A model generated the notes under the pieces. The model saw only the letters and a program-made list of their open reading frames with translations. It made no database searches and was not told where the DNA came from. Positions 42,830-50,972 of a stretch of DNA of 64,000 bases are shown in pieces. This DNA is from Simiduia sp. 21SJ11W-1 (lineage in GTDB: Bacteria > Pseudomonadota > Gammaproteobacteria > Pseudomonadales > Cellvibrionaceae): the NCBI RefSeq assembly GCF_024138675.1, contig NZ_CP090959.1, positions 3,193,501 through 3,257,500 on the forward strand. Reading direction: 5' to 3'. The translations under genes and the position numbers were made by a program. The first letter of the stretch is position 1. Each line of letters starts with the position of its first letter.

Positions 42830-43942
42830 TTAATCTTTTGCGGTTTCACCCTTTGAGGCTTCGTCAGCGGCCACAACCAAAGCGGCAATGGGGCTGTCTT
42901 CTAGTTGCTCGGCATCGGGCGGGGCATCGCCCAGCACCATGCCAAGCCAGGCTGTACCCGGGTAGCTTTCCAAGGCGATTTTTACTGTCATGGTGAGCGG
43001 CACAGAGAGCAACATGCCCACAGGCCCCAGCACCCAGCCCCAAAATACCAAGGATAAAAACACCACCAGGGTTGAGAGGTTCAGGCCACGCCCCATGACT
43101 TTGGGCTCAAGCACATTGCCGATAACCACGTTTATGGCCACGTAGCCGGCGGCCGTCCACAGGGCATCGGGCAGCCCGAGCTGCACCAGTGCCAGCAACA
43201 CCGCGGGCACCGCTGCCAATAGCGAACCCAGGTTGGGTACAAAGTTCAGCAAAAACGCCATGGTGCCCCACAGCAAGGCGTAATCCACCCCCAAGAACCA
43301 CAACCACAGGCTCACCAGGGCACCGGTGAGCAGGCTCAGCCCGCTTTTGAGCGCCATGTAGTGATTCACCGATTTGGTGAAGCGGTTGATACCCACTATG
43401 GTGCTTTGCAAATCTTCATGGGCGCGGGCCAGGCGGTCGGCAAAACGCATTTCCTCGGCAAGAATAAACACCACTGTCAGCAAAATCAGAAAGGCGTTGG
43501 TCATTAAATTGCCAAGCGAAGACAGCGTATTACCCGCCAACGCCAGTGCCGCAGAGGGCTTGATGTGCTCGGCCCAGAAGCCGCGATCTATCTCCAGCCC
43601 CCGGCCCGCAAGCCAGGCCCTGAGGCCCGCACTCATGTCTTGCAGGCGCGCCTGATAATCCGGCAAATCCGCGCGGAACGAGGCTATAGATGAGCCCACC
43701 ACCGCACCAATTACCGCGCCCACCAGCACGATGAGGGAAATGATCACCAGCACCGCCAGGCCACCGGGCAGGCCGCGGCGCTTCATCCACAGCAATGGAG
43801 GCGAGCAAATAACCGCAATAAACAACGAGAGGAAAAACGGCACCAGCAGTGATTCTGCCGCGCGCATGCCGGCCACCACTATCACAAAGGCCGCCAGGCC
43901 AACCATAAAGCTCAATACTGGCCGGTTCACTCCATCGCCCAT
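42830..43942 (-). CDS. AI-2E family transporter (PerM/YhhT type)
   Basis: The 370-residue protein has about eight membrane helices. Typical segments are SLFIAVICSPPLLWMKRRGLP near the N terminus, then the soluble loop SFRADLPDYQARLQDMSAGL, and the C-terminal half with LLNFVPNLGSLLAAVPAVLLALVQLGLPDALW and GMLLSVPLTMTVKIALESYPGTAWLG. The family includes the TqsA AI-2 exporter and Na+/H+ antiporters, so the substrate is open. AGGAG stands seven bases before the ATG. Confidence 0.9.
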   Translation of the reverse strand: MGDGVNRPVLSFMVGLAAFVIVVAGMRAAESLLVPFFLSLFIAVICSPPLLWMKRRGLPGGLAVLVIISLIVLVGAVIGAVVGSSIASFRADLPDYQARLQDMSAGLRAWLAGRGLEIDRGFWAEHIKPSAALALAGNTLSSLGNLMTNAFLILLTVVFILAEEMRFADRLARAHEDLQSTIVGINRFTKSVNHYMALKSGLSLLTGALVSLWLWFLGVDYALLWGTMAFLLNFVPNLGSLLAAVPAVLLALVQLGLPDALWTAAGYVAINVVIGNVLEPKVMGRGLNLSTLVVFLSLVFWGWVLGPVGMLLSVPLTMTVKIALESYPGTAWLGMVLGDAPPDAEQLEDSPIAALVVAADEASKGETAKD

Positions 43943-44014
43943 GGGCTACTCCTTGATTGTGGCCACACCGGCCGAATAGTTATTAGCGCAAAAAAACAGG
44001 CCGAATTGAACCAC

Positions 44015-44362
44015 TTAGCGGGCAGCCTCACAAGCCCGCAGCTCGGCGGCAATGTCGGCGAGTTTGCGCCGGCCTTCGGTGTCAAACAGATGTGCGCTGC
44101 TATCACCCAACAGGTGCGCCTCTTCAATATCAATACAGCGCAGGCGAATAGCTTCAAGCTTTGGGTCGTAGCGCAGCGGCATGGCAGTGAACACCACCCA
44201 ATCTTTATGGCGCGCGCGCCCGGCTTCGATTTCGGCCAACAAGCGCAAAATATTGCCGGCATCTATGCGATAGCTGGGCCGCTTTAGCCGCATCAATAGC
44301 CACAAGACCGCGCCAAACAGCATCAGCGTTGCCAGCAGCGTTATTGCCCCCACGAACGCCAT
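44015..44362 (-). CDS. Small membrane-anchored protein of unknown function
   Basis: The 115-residue product starts at ATG 44362, inside the end of the TauE gene (22-base overlap), so the two are coupled. One N-terminal membrane helix (AFVGAITLLATLMLFGAVLWLL) is followed by a soluble alpha-beta part (YRIDAGNILRLLAEIEAGRA, WVVFTAMPLRYDPKLEAIRL). I do not recognise the family. The topology suggests a cytoplasmic domain. Confidence 0.7.
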   Translation of the reverse strand: MAFVGAITLLATLMLFGAVLWLLMRLKRPSYRIDAGNILRLLAEIEAGRARHKDWVVFTAMPLRYDPKLEAIRLRCIDIEEAHLLGDSSAHLFDTEGRRKLADIAAELRACEAAR

Positions 44363-45102
44363 AACAAGTTCCCCGCAATGGCCAAGGTTACCCACACAAG
44401 TAAGGGCTTTACCAAGCGGGCACCCCGGCTGATGACTAAATTAGACCCGATGCGGGCCCCCACAATTTGTGCCGCGGCCATGGCAATGGCCAAGCCCCAC
44501 CACTGGTAGCCCGAAGCCACAAACACCAGCATGGAGGTGACATTTACCACCAGCACGAAGGGCTTGGTGCTGGCGGTGGCGGCGCGCATTGGCTGGCCTC
44601 GCCAGCGGGCAAAGGCGGCAGCATAAAAAGACCCCATGCCCGGGCCGAAGAAACCACCGTACAGGCCGAGGCCCGTGCCTGCAATCACGTTAAAAGGGCC
44701 CTGCCCCATTCGCGCAGGGCGGGGCTCATCTGAAATATCGGGGGAGAAGGCAAAATAGAGCGCCAGCAAGAGCAGTAAGAGCGGCAGTAGCAGCTTTAAC
44801 CAGTCTGATGGCATGCGCTGGATAAGCCAGGTGCCGGCCACAGCGCCCACCAGCGCACACAAAAGCCCGGGCCAGAGCGGCCTGACATCCAGGTGCCCCT
44901 TGCGAAAGAAGTTCAAAGTAGAGGTAAGTGTGCCGAACACACTCTGGAATTTATTGATGGCCAGTGCATTGAGCGGCGGCACACCCGCCCACAACAACAC
45001 CGGCAACACTATCAACCCGCCGGCCCCTGCAATGGAGGAGATAAACCCCGCCACAAAAGCCACCAACACAAGCCCTGCATAAACCCACCAAGCCCATTCC
45101 AT
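44341..45102 (-). CDS. TauE/SafE family membrane exporter
   Basis: The 253-residue protein has seven or eight membrane helices. Family signatures are FVAGFISSIAGAGGLIVLPVLLWAGVPPLNALAINKFQ near the N terminus and GLYGGFFGPGMGSFYAAAF in the middle. TauE/SafE members export sulfite, sulfoacetate or other anions, or act as lactate permeases; the substrate is unknown here. The gene overlaps the small membrane protein gene by 22 bases and is 24 bp downstream of the acyltransferase gene. Confidence 0.92.
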   Translation of the reverse strand: MEWAWWVYAGLVLVAFVAGFISSIAGAGGLIVLPVLLWAGVPPLNALAINKFQSVFGTLTSTLNFFRKGHLDVRPLWPGLLCALVGAVAGTWLIQRMPSDWLKLLLPLLLLLLALYFAFSPDISDEPRPARMGQGPFNVIAGTGLGLYGGFFGPGMGSFYAAAFARWRGQPMRAATASTKPFVLVVNVTSMLVFVASGYQWWGLAIAMAAAQIVGARIGSNLVISRGARLVKPLLVWVTLAIAGNLLWRSWGQ

Positions 45103-45126
45103 GAATGCCTCCCGGTGGGTGAGCGC

Positions 45127-45759
45127 TTACTGCAGCGCCGGGCGCTTGCCGCGAAAGCTCTGGATAAAGGTTTTCACGCGCTCAAGGTCTGCCATCATGT
45201 CTTCACCGGGGGTAAACATATCGGCAAAGTGAATCGACTTGCTGGGGTAGTCCATCCCCACCAGCAGCACCGGCACCTGGGCGCCCTTGGCGATGCGCAG
45301 AAAGCCTGTTTTCCACTGGTCTACTTTAGAGCGGGTGCCCTCGGGCATCAGCGCAACAATCTGGTTGGCGTTGTGGCGAAAGCTATCTACCGCTTGCTCT
45401 ACCATGCCCGTGGCTGCACCGCGATTTACCGGAATACCACCCAATTTGTACCACAGGCCCGTGAGCGGCCAGCGAAAAATCGTGTGTTTACCCAGCCAGG
45501 AAACTTTCACCCCCAGCGCCAGAATGGCAAACATGGCCACCACAAAATCCCAATTAGAGGTGTGCGGGCCGCCGGCAATCACCAACTGGCGTACCTTTGG
45601 CAGCTCGCCGGTCATGCGCCATCCCATGGTGCGTAGGCCCAGGCGTCCCAGCCAACGGGTAAAACGGTTGCCCATGCGCGGCCACTCATCCGGTAAGTGG
45701 GTAATTACCTGGTCAGAGCTCGGCGGTAAAGGGGCCTTATGGTTGGGGGGCTGACTCAT
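45127..45759 (-). CDS. 1-acylglycerol-3-phosphate acyltransferase-like protein, copy 1
   Basis: The product has about 210 residues. ATG 45759 is preferred because the domain begins soon after it; longer in-frame starts exist. Acyltransferase motifs are GGPHTSNWDFVVAM (the HX4D active site), GGIPVNRGA and LMPEGTRSK. It is a peripheral-membrane PlsC-like enzyme that transfers an acyl chain to a glycerol-phosphate or other acceptor. It is a paralogue of the next gene upstream, and the two are separated by 59 bp. Confidence 0.85.
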   Translation of the reverse strand: MSQPPNHKAPLPPSSDQVITHLPDEWPRMGNRFTRWLGRLGLRTMGWRMTGELPKVRQLVIAGGPHTSNWDFVVAMFAILALGVKVSWLGKHTIFRWPLTGLWYKLGGIPVNRGAATGMVEQAVDSFRHNANQIVALMPEGTRSKVDQWKTGFLRIAKGAQVPVLLVGMDYPSKSIHFADMFTPGEDMMADLERVKTFIQSFRGKRPALQ

Positions 45760-45818
45760 CAAACTTCTCAAATGTATTGGGTGAAACGTGGCCATACCCC
45801 TGGCCACGCAAGAATCCA

Positions 45819-46409
45819 CTACTGGTATTGCGGCTGGGCGCCCCGGTAGTGGCTATTGATATGGGCACGAATGCGCTCGGCATCGGCCTCGTGATTGCCG
45901 GTGGTTGTCCAGAGCTTATCTACCACCAACGCCTTAGACGGGAAATCCCAGGCGATGGTTAATACCGGCACACCCGCCGCATGGGCAATACGCACAAAGC
46001 CGGTTTTGTATTGGCCCACTTTTTTGCGTGTACCCTCGGGTGTGATAGCCACCCAAACCGCATCGTGCTCGGCATACCAGCTGGCCACCTGGCCCACCAC
46101 ATCCTGCGAGGCGCTGCGATCAATGGGAATGCCGCCCCACCACCTGAACAAAATGCTGAACGGCCAAATGAACGCCTCTTTTTTCATCAGGTAAGACACC
46201 CGAATCCCAAGCGCCATAATCACCGGCATAGCCACAATAAAGTCCCAGTTTGAAGTGTGCGGGGCCAGGGCCACCATCACCTTCTTCTCGTTGGGTAACT
46301 CACCCTCCAGGCGCCAGCCCAACAAGTGCAATAAACCCCGGCCCAGGGCGCGGGTAAGGCTACCCCCGAAACGGGGCGCATCTTCAGGTAATAGGGGTAC
46401 AACAGCCAT
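45819..46409 (-). CDS. 1-acylglycerol-3-phosphate acyltransferase-like protein, copy 2
   Basis: The product has about 196 residues and starts at ATG 46409, where the aligned length matches copy 1. The motifs repeat those of copy 1: ALAPHTSNWDFIVAM (HX4D), GGIPIDRSA and ITPEGTRKK. The frame stays open well upstream, but that sequence does not resemble the family. Copy 1 and copy 2 probably arose by tandem duplication and have since diverged. Confidence 0.85.
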   Translation of the reverse strand: MAVVPLLPEDAPRFGGSLTRALGRGLLHLLGWRLEGELPNEKKVMVALAPHTSNWDFIVAMPVIMALGIRVSYLMKKEAFIWPFSILFRWWGGIPIDRSASQDVVGQVASWYAEHDAVWVAITPEGTRKKVGQYKTGFVRIAHAAGVPVLTIAWDFPSKALVVDKLWTTTGNHEADAERIRAHINSHYRGAQPQYQ

Positions 46410-46663
46410 GGTGTAATTGTAGCCAGATTGGTTGCGAAGGCGCGATTTTAGTACTTTTGTTGGGTTTTGGCACCCCTGCATATCTGACCGGCCAGCCAGC
46501 GTAGGGGCCTTGGTAATTTTTACAAAAATCCCACACCCAACACCCTGATTTACAAAGAATTTCTGCAAAAACGGGCCAGAGCCCGCATATTTAGGCGCTG
46601 GCACAGGCCTTGCAATTCCCCCTGTACACGGTGCTTGCACCGATCACCCAAAAGGAGGACGCC

Positions 46664-47173
46664 ATGCCTAGCGCAACTATCTTATCCACCAAACCCAAAG
46701 AGCAAAAAACCGAGAACGGCATTACTCGCGCAGACCGCAGCGAGCTGGCCAAATTTTTATCAAAGGCACTGGCCGATACGTTCTTGCTGAACCTCAAAAC
46801 CCTTAACTTCCACTGGAATGTGGTAGGCCCGTTGTTTTACAGCCTGCACAAACTCACCGAAGAGCAGTACGAAGACTTAACCGCATCCATTGATGTGATT
46901 GCCGAGCGTATTCGCGCATTGGGTTTTGTGGCCCCGGGCAGTATTACGCAATACGCAGAGCTCACCGACATCAAGGAAGAAACCGGCTCGCCCAGCGCTG
47001 AAGAAATGATCAAGCAACTGGCCGACGACAACGAACGCTGTGCCCGCAACCTGCGTCACGCAGTCAGCGCCGCAGAGGAAATTGAAGACGTAAAAACAGC
47101 CGACTTGCTCACCGAGCGCATTGGCCAGCACGAAGAAAACGCCTGGATGCTACGCGCGATTTTAAGCTCATAA
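46664..47173 (+). CDS. Dps family DNA-protection ferritin
   Basis: The 169-residue protein is the full Dps length. The ferroxidase and core motifs are LNFHWNVVGPLFYSLHKLTEEQYEDLTASIDVIAERI, where His, Asp and Glu bind iron at the dimer interface. AAGGAGG stands before ATG 46664. The protein sequesters iron and protects DNA under stress. It is followed at 33 bp by the amidoligase gene, an unusual neighbour. Confidence 0.93.
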   Translation: MPSATILSTKPKEQKTENGITRADRSELAKFLSKALADTFLLNLKTLNFHWNVVGPLFYSLHKLTEEQYEDLTASIDVIAERIRALGFVAPGSITQYAELTDIKEETGSPSAEEMIKQLADDNERCARNLRHAVSAAEEIEDVKTADLLTERIGQHEENAWMLRAILSS

Positions 47174-47205
47174 ATCACATTGCACCGGCCGTAAAAAGGA
47201 TTCCC

Positions 47206-48195
47206 ATGAACAAGTTACACAACAACTGCAAGCTGCCCCCCGAGCGCATGAACCACGAAGGTAAAATGCGCAAGGTGGGCATTGAAATCGAGATGGCCGG
47301 GCTCACGCCCCTGCAAATTGTCGCCGCCGTGAAACGCCACTTTGGTGGCGACGAAGCCATGCAGGGCTCGCTGGAGTACGGCGTACTGGATACCACACTG
47401 GGTGATTTCACCGTTGAACTGGATTCAACGCCTGTGAAAAAAGCCTACCAACAGGCCTCAGAGATGCGCCTGCCCTCGCCCTTGGATGACGCAGGCAGCA
47501 TCATCAAGGATTTGGCAGAAAACTGGGTACCTTGGGAGCTGGTAACGCCGCCGGTACCGGTGAATCAACTCGACGCCATTAATGAACTGGTGGGCGATTT
47601 ACGCAACCAGGGCGCGCTCGGCACCACCAAGGCGCCACAGTACGCCTTTGGCATGCACTTAAATCCGGATTTGCCCGACCTTGACGCCACAACCATTGTG
47701 CGTCATTTACAGGCTTACCTCTGTTTATACGATGGCATTGTGGCCCGCGAGCGTCCGAACTTTACCCGCAAGCTCACGCCACACATTCGCCATTACGATG
47801 AGGCCTACATTAAAAAAGTGATTGCAGAGGATTATGCGCCCGATATCGACACACTGATAGACGACTACCTGGCGCACAACCCAACACGCAACCGGAGCCT
47901 GGATTTGCTGCCGCTGTTTAAATTTTTACGTGCAGAAAAAATCGACCGTGAAATGAACGACCCACGCATCAAAGCGCGGCCCACCTTTCACTTTCGCCTG
48001 CCCAACTCCGATATAGATAACCCCAACTGGGGCATCCACATTGCCTGGCATGAATGGCTGGCCGTTGAATGGCTGGCCGCCGACCAGGAGCGGCTGGAAC
48101 AAATGTGCAGCGCCTACAGCCAAGAGCTGGACCGCTTTGGCCACCACTTGGATGACCAGTGGGAAACCCGCGCTAAAGAGGCACTGCAACAATGA
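47206..48195 (+). CDS. Putative amidoligase (COOH-NH2 ligase, GCS2-like fold)
   Basis: The 329-residue protein resembles the amidoligase group (PF12224-type) related to glutamate-cysteine ligase. Landmarks are KVGIEIEMAGLTPLQIVAAV (paired metal-binding Glu), FTVELDSTPV, WELVTPPVPVNQL, YAFGMHLNPDLPDLD and the late RPTFHFRLPNSD. These enzymes join an amine to a carboxylate using ATP. Its TGA overlaps the ATG of the glutamine amidotransferase gene (ATGA). The substrate is unknown; candidates are a peptide, a polyamine or a protein side chain. Confidence 0.82.
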   Translation: MNKLHNNCKLPPERMNHEGKMRKVGIEIEMAGLTPLQIVAAVKRHFGGDEAMQGSLEYGVLDTTLGDFTVELDSTPVKKAYQQASEMRLPSPLDDAGSIIKDLAENWVPWELVTPPVPVNQLDAINELVGDLRNQGALGTTKAPQYAFGMHLNPDLPDLDATTIVRHLQAYLCLYDGIVARERPNFTRKLTPHIRHYDEAYIKKVIAEDYAPDIDTLIDDYLAHNPTRNRSLDLLPLFKFLRAEKIDREMNDPRIKARPTFHFRLPNSDIDNPNWGIHIAWHEWLAVEWLAADQERLEQMCSAYSQELDRFGHHLDDQWETRAKEALQQ

Positions 48196-48911
48196 CAGAC
48201 TCACGCCCACACATTGCCGTTACCGGCCCAGATAAAGGCTTTAAAGCCGGCTGGTGGGCCAGCCGGTTTATTTTGCGTGGCCTGGGCGCACGCCCGCACT
48301 ACATCAGCCCAGCCAATCCGCAGCTTGAGCGGCCGGTAGATGCCGTAATTATTGGCGGTGGTAGCGACATTCAACCCGATCACTACAAAGGCGACCCGAT
48401 TTTAGGCTACCCCTACGACCCGGCGCGCGATGCCTTTGAAATTGCCGTGGTAGAACAGGCTTTAGCCAAGCGCTTGCCATTGCTTGGCATTTGCCGGGGC
48501 GCCCAACTGTTGAACGTGGTAAAAGGTGGCAACCTGTTGGGCGATGTGCGCCCGCTGCGTAAACACACGAGCAATCGCAACTTTATTACGCCCTCGAAAT
48601 CGGTGCGCCTGTCGTTGGGTTCGCGCCTGGCAAAACTGACCCAGCGCCAACAACTCAAGGTTAACAGCCTGCACAAACAGGCCATTGCCACACCCGGCGA
48701 AGGCTTGCAAATTGTGGCCCGCGATAAAGACGACCTGGTGCAGGCGGTGGAAGCACCCGAGGGGTTTGTGATGGGCGTGCAGTGGCACCCCGAATACCTG
48801 CCCTACAAAAAACCGCAGCGCGAACTGTTTCGCGGCCTGTGTAAAGCGGCCAGTAACAATTCGCAGCAGGCCACGCTTTCGGTGGAGAAGCGCCGCATTA
48901 TCTTTTCGTAA
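48192..48911 (+). CDS. Class I glutamine amidotransferase-like hydrolase (PuuD/C26 type)
   Basis: The 239-residue protein has the class I triad: nucleophile Cys101 in LLGICRGAQLLNVV, and His199/Glu201 in GVQWHPEYLPY. It resembles gamma-glutamyl-gamma-aminobutyrate hydrolase, which cleaves gamma-glutamyl amides. It is translationally coupled to the amidoligase, so the pair may make and cut the same amide bond or couple glutamine hydrolysis to ligation (inference). Confidence 0.88.
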   Translation: MTDSRPHIAVTGPDKGFKAGWWASRFILRGLGARPHYISPANPQLERPVDAVIIGGGSDIQPDHYKGDPILGYPYDPARDAFEIAVVEQALAKRLPLLGICRGAQLLNVVKGGNLLGDVRPLRKHTSNRNFITPSKSVRLSLGSRLAKLTQRQQLKVNSLHKQAIATPGEGLQIVARDKDDLVQAVEAPEGFVMGVQWHPEYLPYKKPQRELFRGLCKAASNNSQQATLSVEKRRIIFS

Positions 48912-49047
48912 TTCATCATCACGCAAACGCCGCTTTTGGAATTTTTACTTTACCGCTTTTATTAGCATTTAGTTTTAAAAATAAAAGCGCAAACCACAGG
49001 GTGCCCCACTGCGCGCACTGACGCACTGATGAGTGGCGCTCATACCC

Positions 49048-50625
49048 TTAGTGCTCGCGGGTTGCGCGGAAACGCACTTCGGGGTAGCGCTCTTCGGCCA
49101 GCGACAAATTCACCCGCGTTGGCGCCAGGTAAGTCAAATGGCCGCTGCCATCGAGTGCCAGGTTGTCGTGGCACTTGCGTTTAAAATCTTCAAACTTCTT
49201 GGCATCGGTACTGTCTACCCAGCGGGCACTGGCAAGGCTAATGGGCTCGTAAATGGCGTCTACCTTGTATTCGTCTTTCAGGCGGTAGGCCACCACTTCA
49301 AACTGCAACACACCCACGGCCCCCACAATAATGTCGTTATTGGCCATGGGGAAAAACACCTGCGTTGAACCCTCTTCGGAAAGCTGCTGCAAGCCCTTTT
49401 GCAATTGCTTGGTTTTGAGCGGATCTTTCAGGCGAATCCGGCGGAAAAGTTCAGGCGCAAAATTGGGGATACCGGTGAATTTCAGATCTTCACCCTCGGT
49501 AAAGGTGTCGCCAATCTGAATGGTGCCGTGGTTGTGCAGCCCGATAATATCGCCGGCCATGGCCTCTACCACCTGCTCGCGATCGCCCGCTAAAAAGGTT
49601 ACCGCATCGGCGATTTTTACATCTTTGCCAAGGCGCACATGGCGCATTTTCATGCCCTTGCTGTAGCTGCCTGAACACACGCGCATAAAGGCGATGCGAT
49701 CTCGGTGCTTTGGGTCCATGTTGGCTTGAATTTTAAATACAAAGCCTGAAAAGGTTTGCTCGTTGGCGGCAACTTCGCGGCTTTCAGTTGCGCGCGCGCG
49801 TGGGCTGGGGGCCCACTCCACAAAGCCGTCGAGCATTTCTTTTACGCCGAAGTTAGATAGCGCAGTACCAAAAAATACCGGCGTTTGCTTGCCATCTGCA
49901 TAGGCTGCTTGATCAAACTCGTGGGTGGCACCGCGTACCAGCTCAATTTCATCGCGAATATCATCGGCCTCATCACCCAACAAAGCCGTGGCTTCTTCGC
50001 TGTCGAGGCCCTTGATTTCACGAAAATCGTGCAGCGTGTGCCCGTGGCCCGATTCATACACGGTAATGGTATCGGTATAGAGGTTATAAACCCCTTTAAA
50101 CAGCGAACCCGAACCCAGTGGCCAATTGATGGGGGCCGCAGCGATGTTCAGCACCTCTTCAATTTCGTCCATCACTTCAATGGGGTCGCGAATATCGCGG
50201 TCGAGCTTGTTGATGAAGCTCAGAATCGGGGTATCGCGCAGGCGGCACACGTTCATGAGTTTCACTGTACGATCTTCCACGCCCTTGGCGCCGTCAATCA
50301 CCATCAGTGCCGAATCTACGGCGGTGAGCACGCGGTAGGTATCTTCGGAAAAGTCTTCGTGACCGGGCGTATCCAATAAATTGACCACGCGATCGTGATA
50401 GGGGAACTGCATCACCGAGGAGGTTACCGAAATGCCGCGTTCCTGCTCCATGCTCATCCAGTCTGAGCGCGCATGGGGCCCACGCTTACCCTTTACCGAA
50501 CCTGCCATTTGAATTAACTGGCCCAGCAACAGCAGCTTTTCCGTCACGGTGGTTTTACCGGCATCGGGGTGCGAAATAATGGCAAAGGTACGGCGCTTAT
50601 CAACGGCCGCCTGAAACTGGCTCAT
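49048..50625 (-). CDS. prfC: Peptide chain release factor 3
   Basis: The protein has 525 residues, the RF3 length. GTPase motifs are [18 protein letters not shown] (P loop), [16 protein letters not shown] (G3) and INKLDRD (G4). The RF3-specific [21 protein letters not shown] segment follows the P loop and separates it from EF-G. It removes RF1/RF2 from the ribosome after peptide release. It is a single gene, divergent from the DUF885 gene. Confidence 0.96.
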   Translation of the reverse strand: MSQFQAAVDKRRTFAIISHPDAGKTTVTEKLLLLGQLIQMAGSVKGKRGPHARSDWMSMEQERGISVTSSVMQFPYHDRVVNLLDTPGHEDFSEDTYRVLTAVDSALMVIDGAKGVEDRTVKLMNVCRLRDTPILSFINKLDRDIRDPIEVMDEIEEVLNIAAAPINWPLGSGSLFKGVYNLYTDTITVYESGHGHTLHDFREIKGLDSEEATALLGDEADDIRDEIELVRGATHEFDQAAYADGKQTPVFFGTALSNFGVKEMLDGFVEWAPSPRARATESREVAANEQTFSGFVFKIQANMDPKHRDRIAFMRVCSGSYSKGMKMRHVRLGKDVKIADAVTFLAGDREQVVEAMAGDIIGLHNHGTIQIGDTFTEGEDLKFTGIPNFAPELFRRIRLKDPLKTKQLQKGLQQLSEEGSTQVFFPMANNDIIVGAVGVLQFEVVAYRLKDEYKVDAIYEPISLASARWVDSTDAKKFEDFKRKCHDNLALDGSGHLTYLAPTRVNLSLAEERYPEVRFRATREH

Positions 50626-50972
50626 GGTGGTAACTCAATTTGGGGTCAGAATTCGGGGTAGAAAGCCCGCCATTATAGCGGGGATGGCAGCCTTTGGGGT
50701 AACAACCTCAACCGGCAACAATACGGCCTTGCGCCGTGGCTCTCTTGGCCGCATTTACGCAGCCCTTGCCACTGCAGCGCCTGCGCGGATTCTGCGCCAC
50801 AGGCGGCAGCTTGCCCCACAGCCCACACAGGCTATTGGCGCTAATGAGGCGGCGGCCTAAAGCCAGGCAAGCGCCCGCCGGCAGCACTGCTGAGCCCCGG
50901 AGTGCTTGCCCCGTGGGTGTCCATCCTCTAGGCTCTGGACACCGAGCCATTTTAATAACAGAGGATTCGCCC
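50626..50972. other. Divergent intergenic region, prfC to DUF885 gene
   Basis: These 347 bases contain no credible gene. An open frame continuous with the DUF885 gene extends through 50736 but reads as low-quality protein without a family match. The right end (50917-50966) has inverted repeats that would pair the Shine-Dalgarno region. Confidence 0.6.
50917..50966 (+). promoter_or_regulatory. Possible mRNA hairpin over the DUF885 ribosome-binding site
   Basis: ATCCTCT (50923-50929) is complementary to AGAGGAT (50960-50966), which contains the Shine-Dalgarno sequence. Inside, GGCTC (50931-50935) pairs with GAGCC (50944-50948). An alternative pairing of GTGTCC (50917-50922) with GGACAC (50937-50942) overlaps this arrangement. 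This could hide or release the start site, but no ligand or switch is known. Confidence 0.4.

Noticed and set aside
50736-50972. In-frame extension of the DUF885 gene upstream to 50736
   Set aside because: The signal peptide starts only at 50973 after a good ribosome-binding site, and the upstream part looks non-coding.
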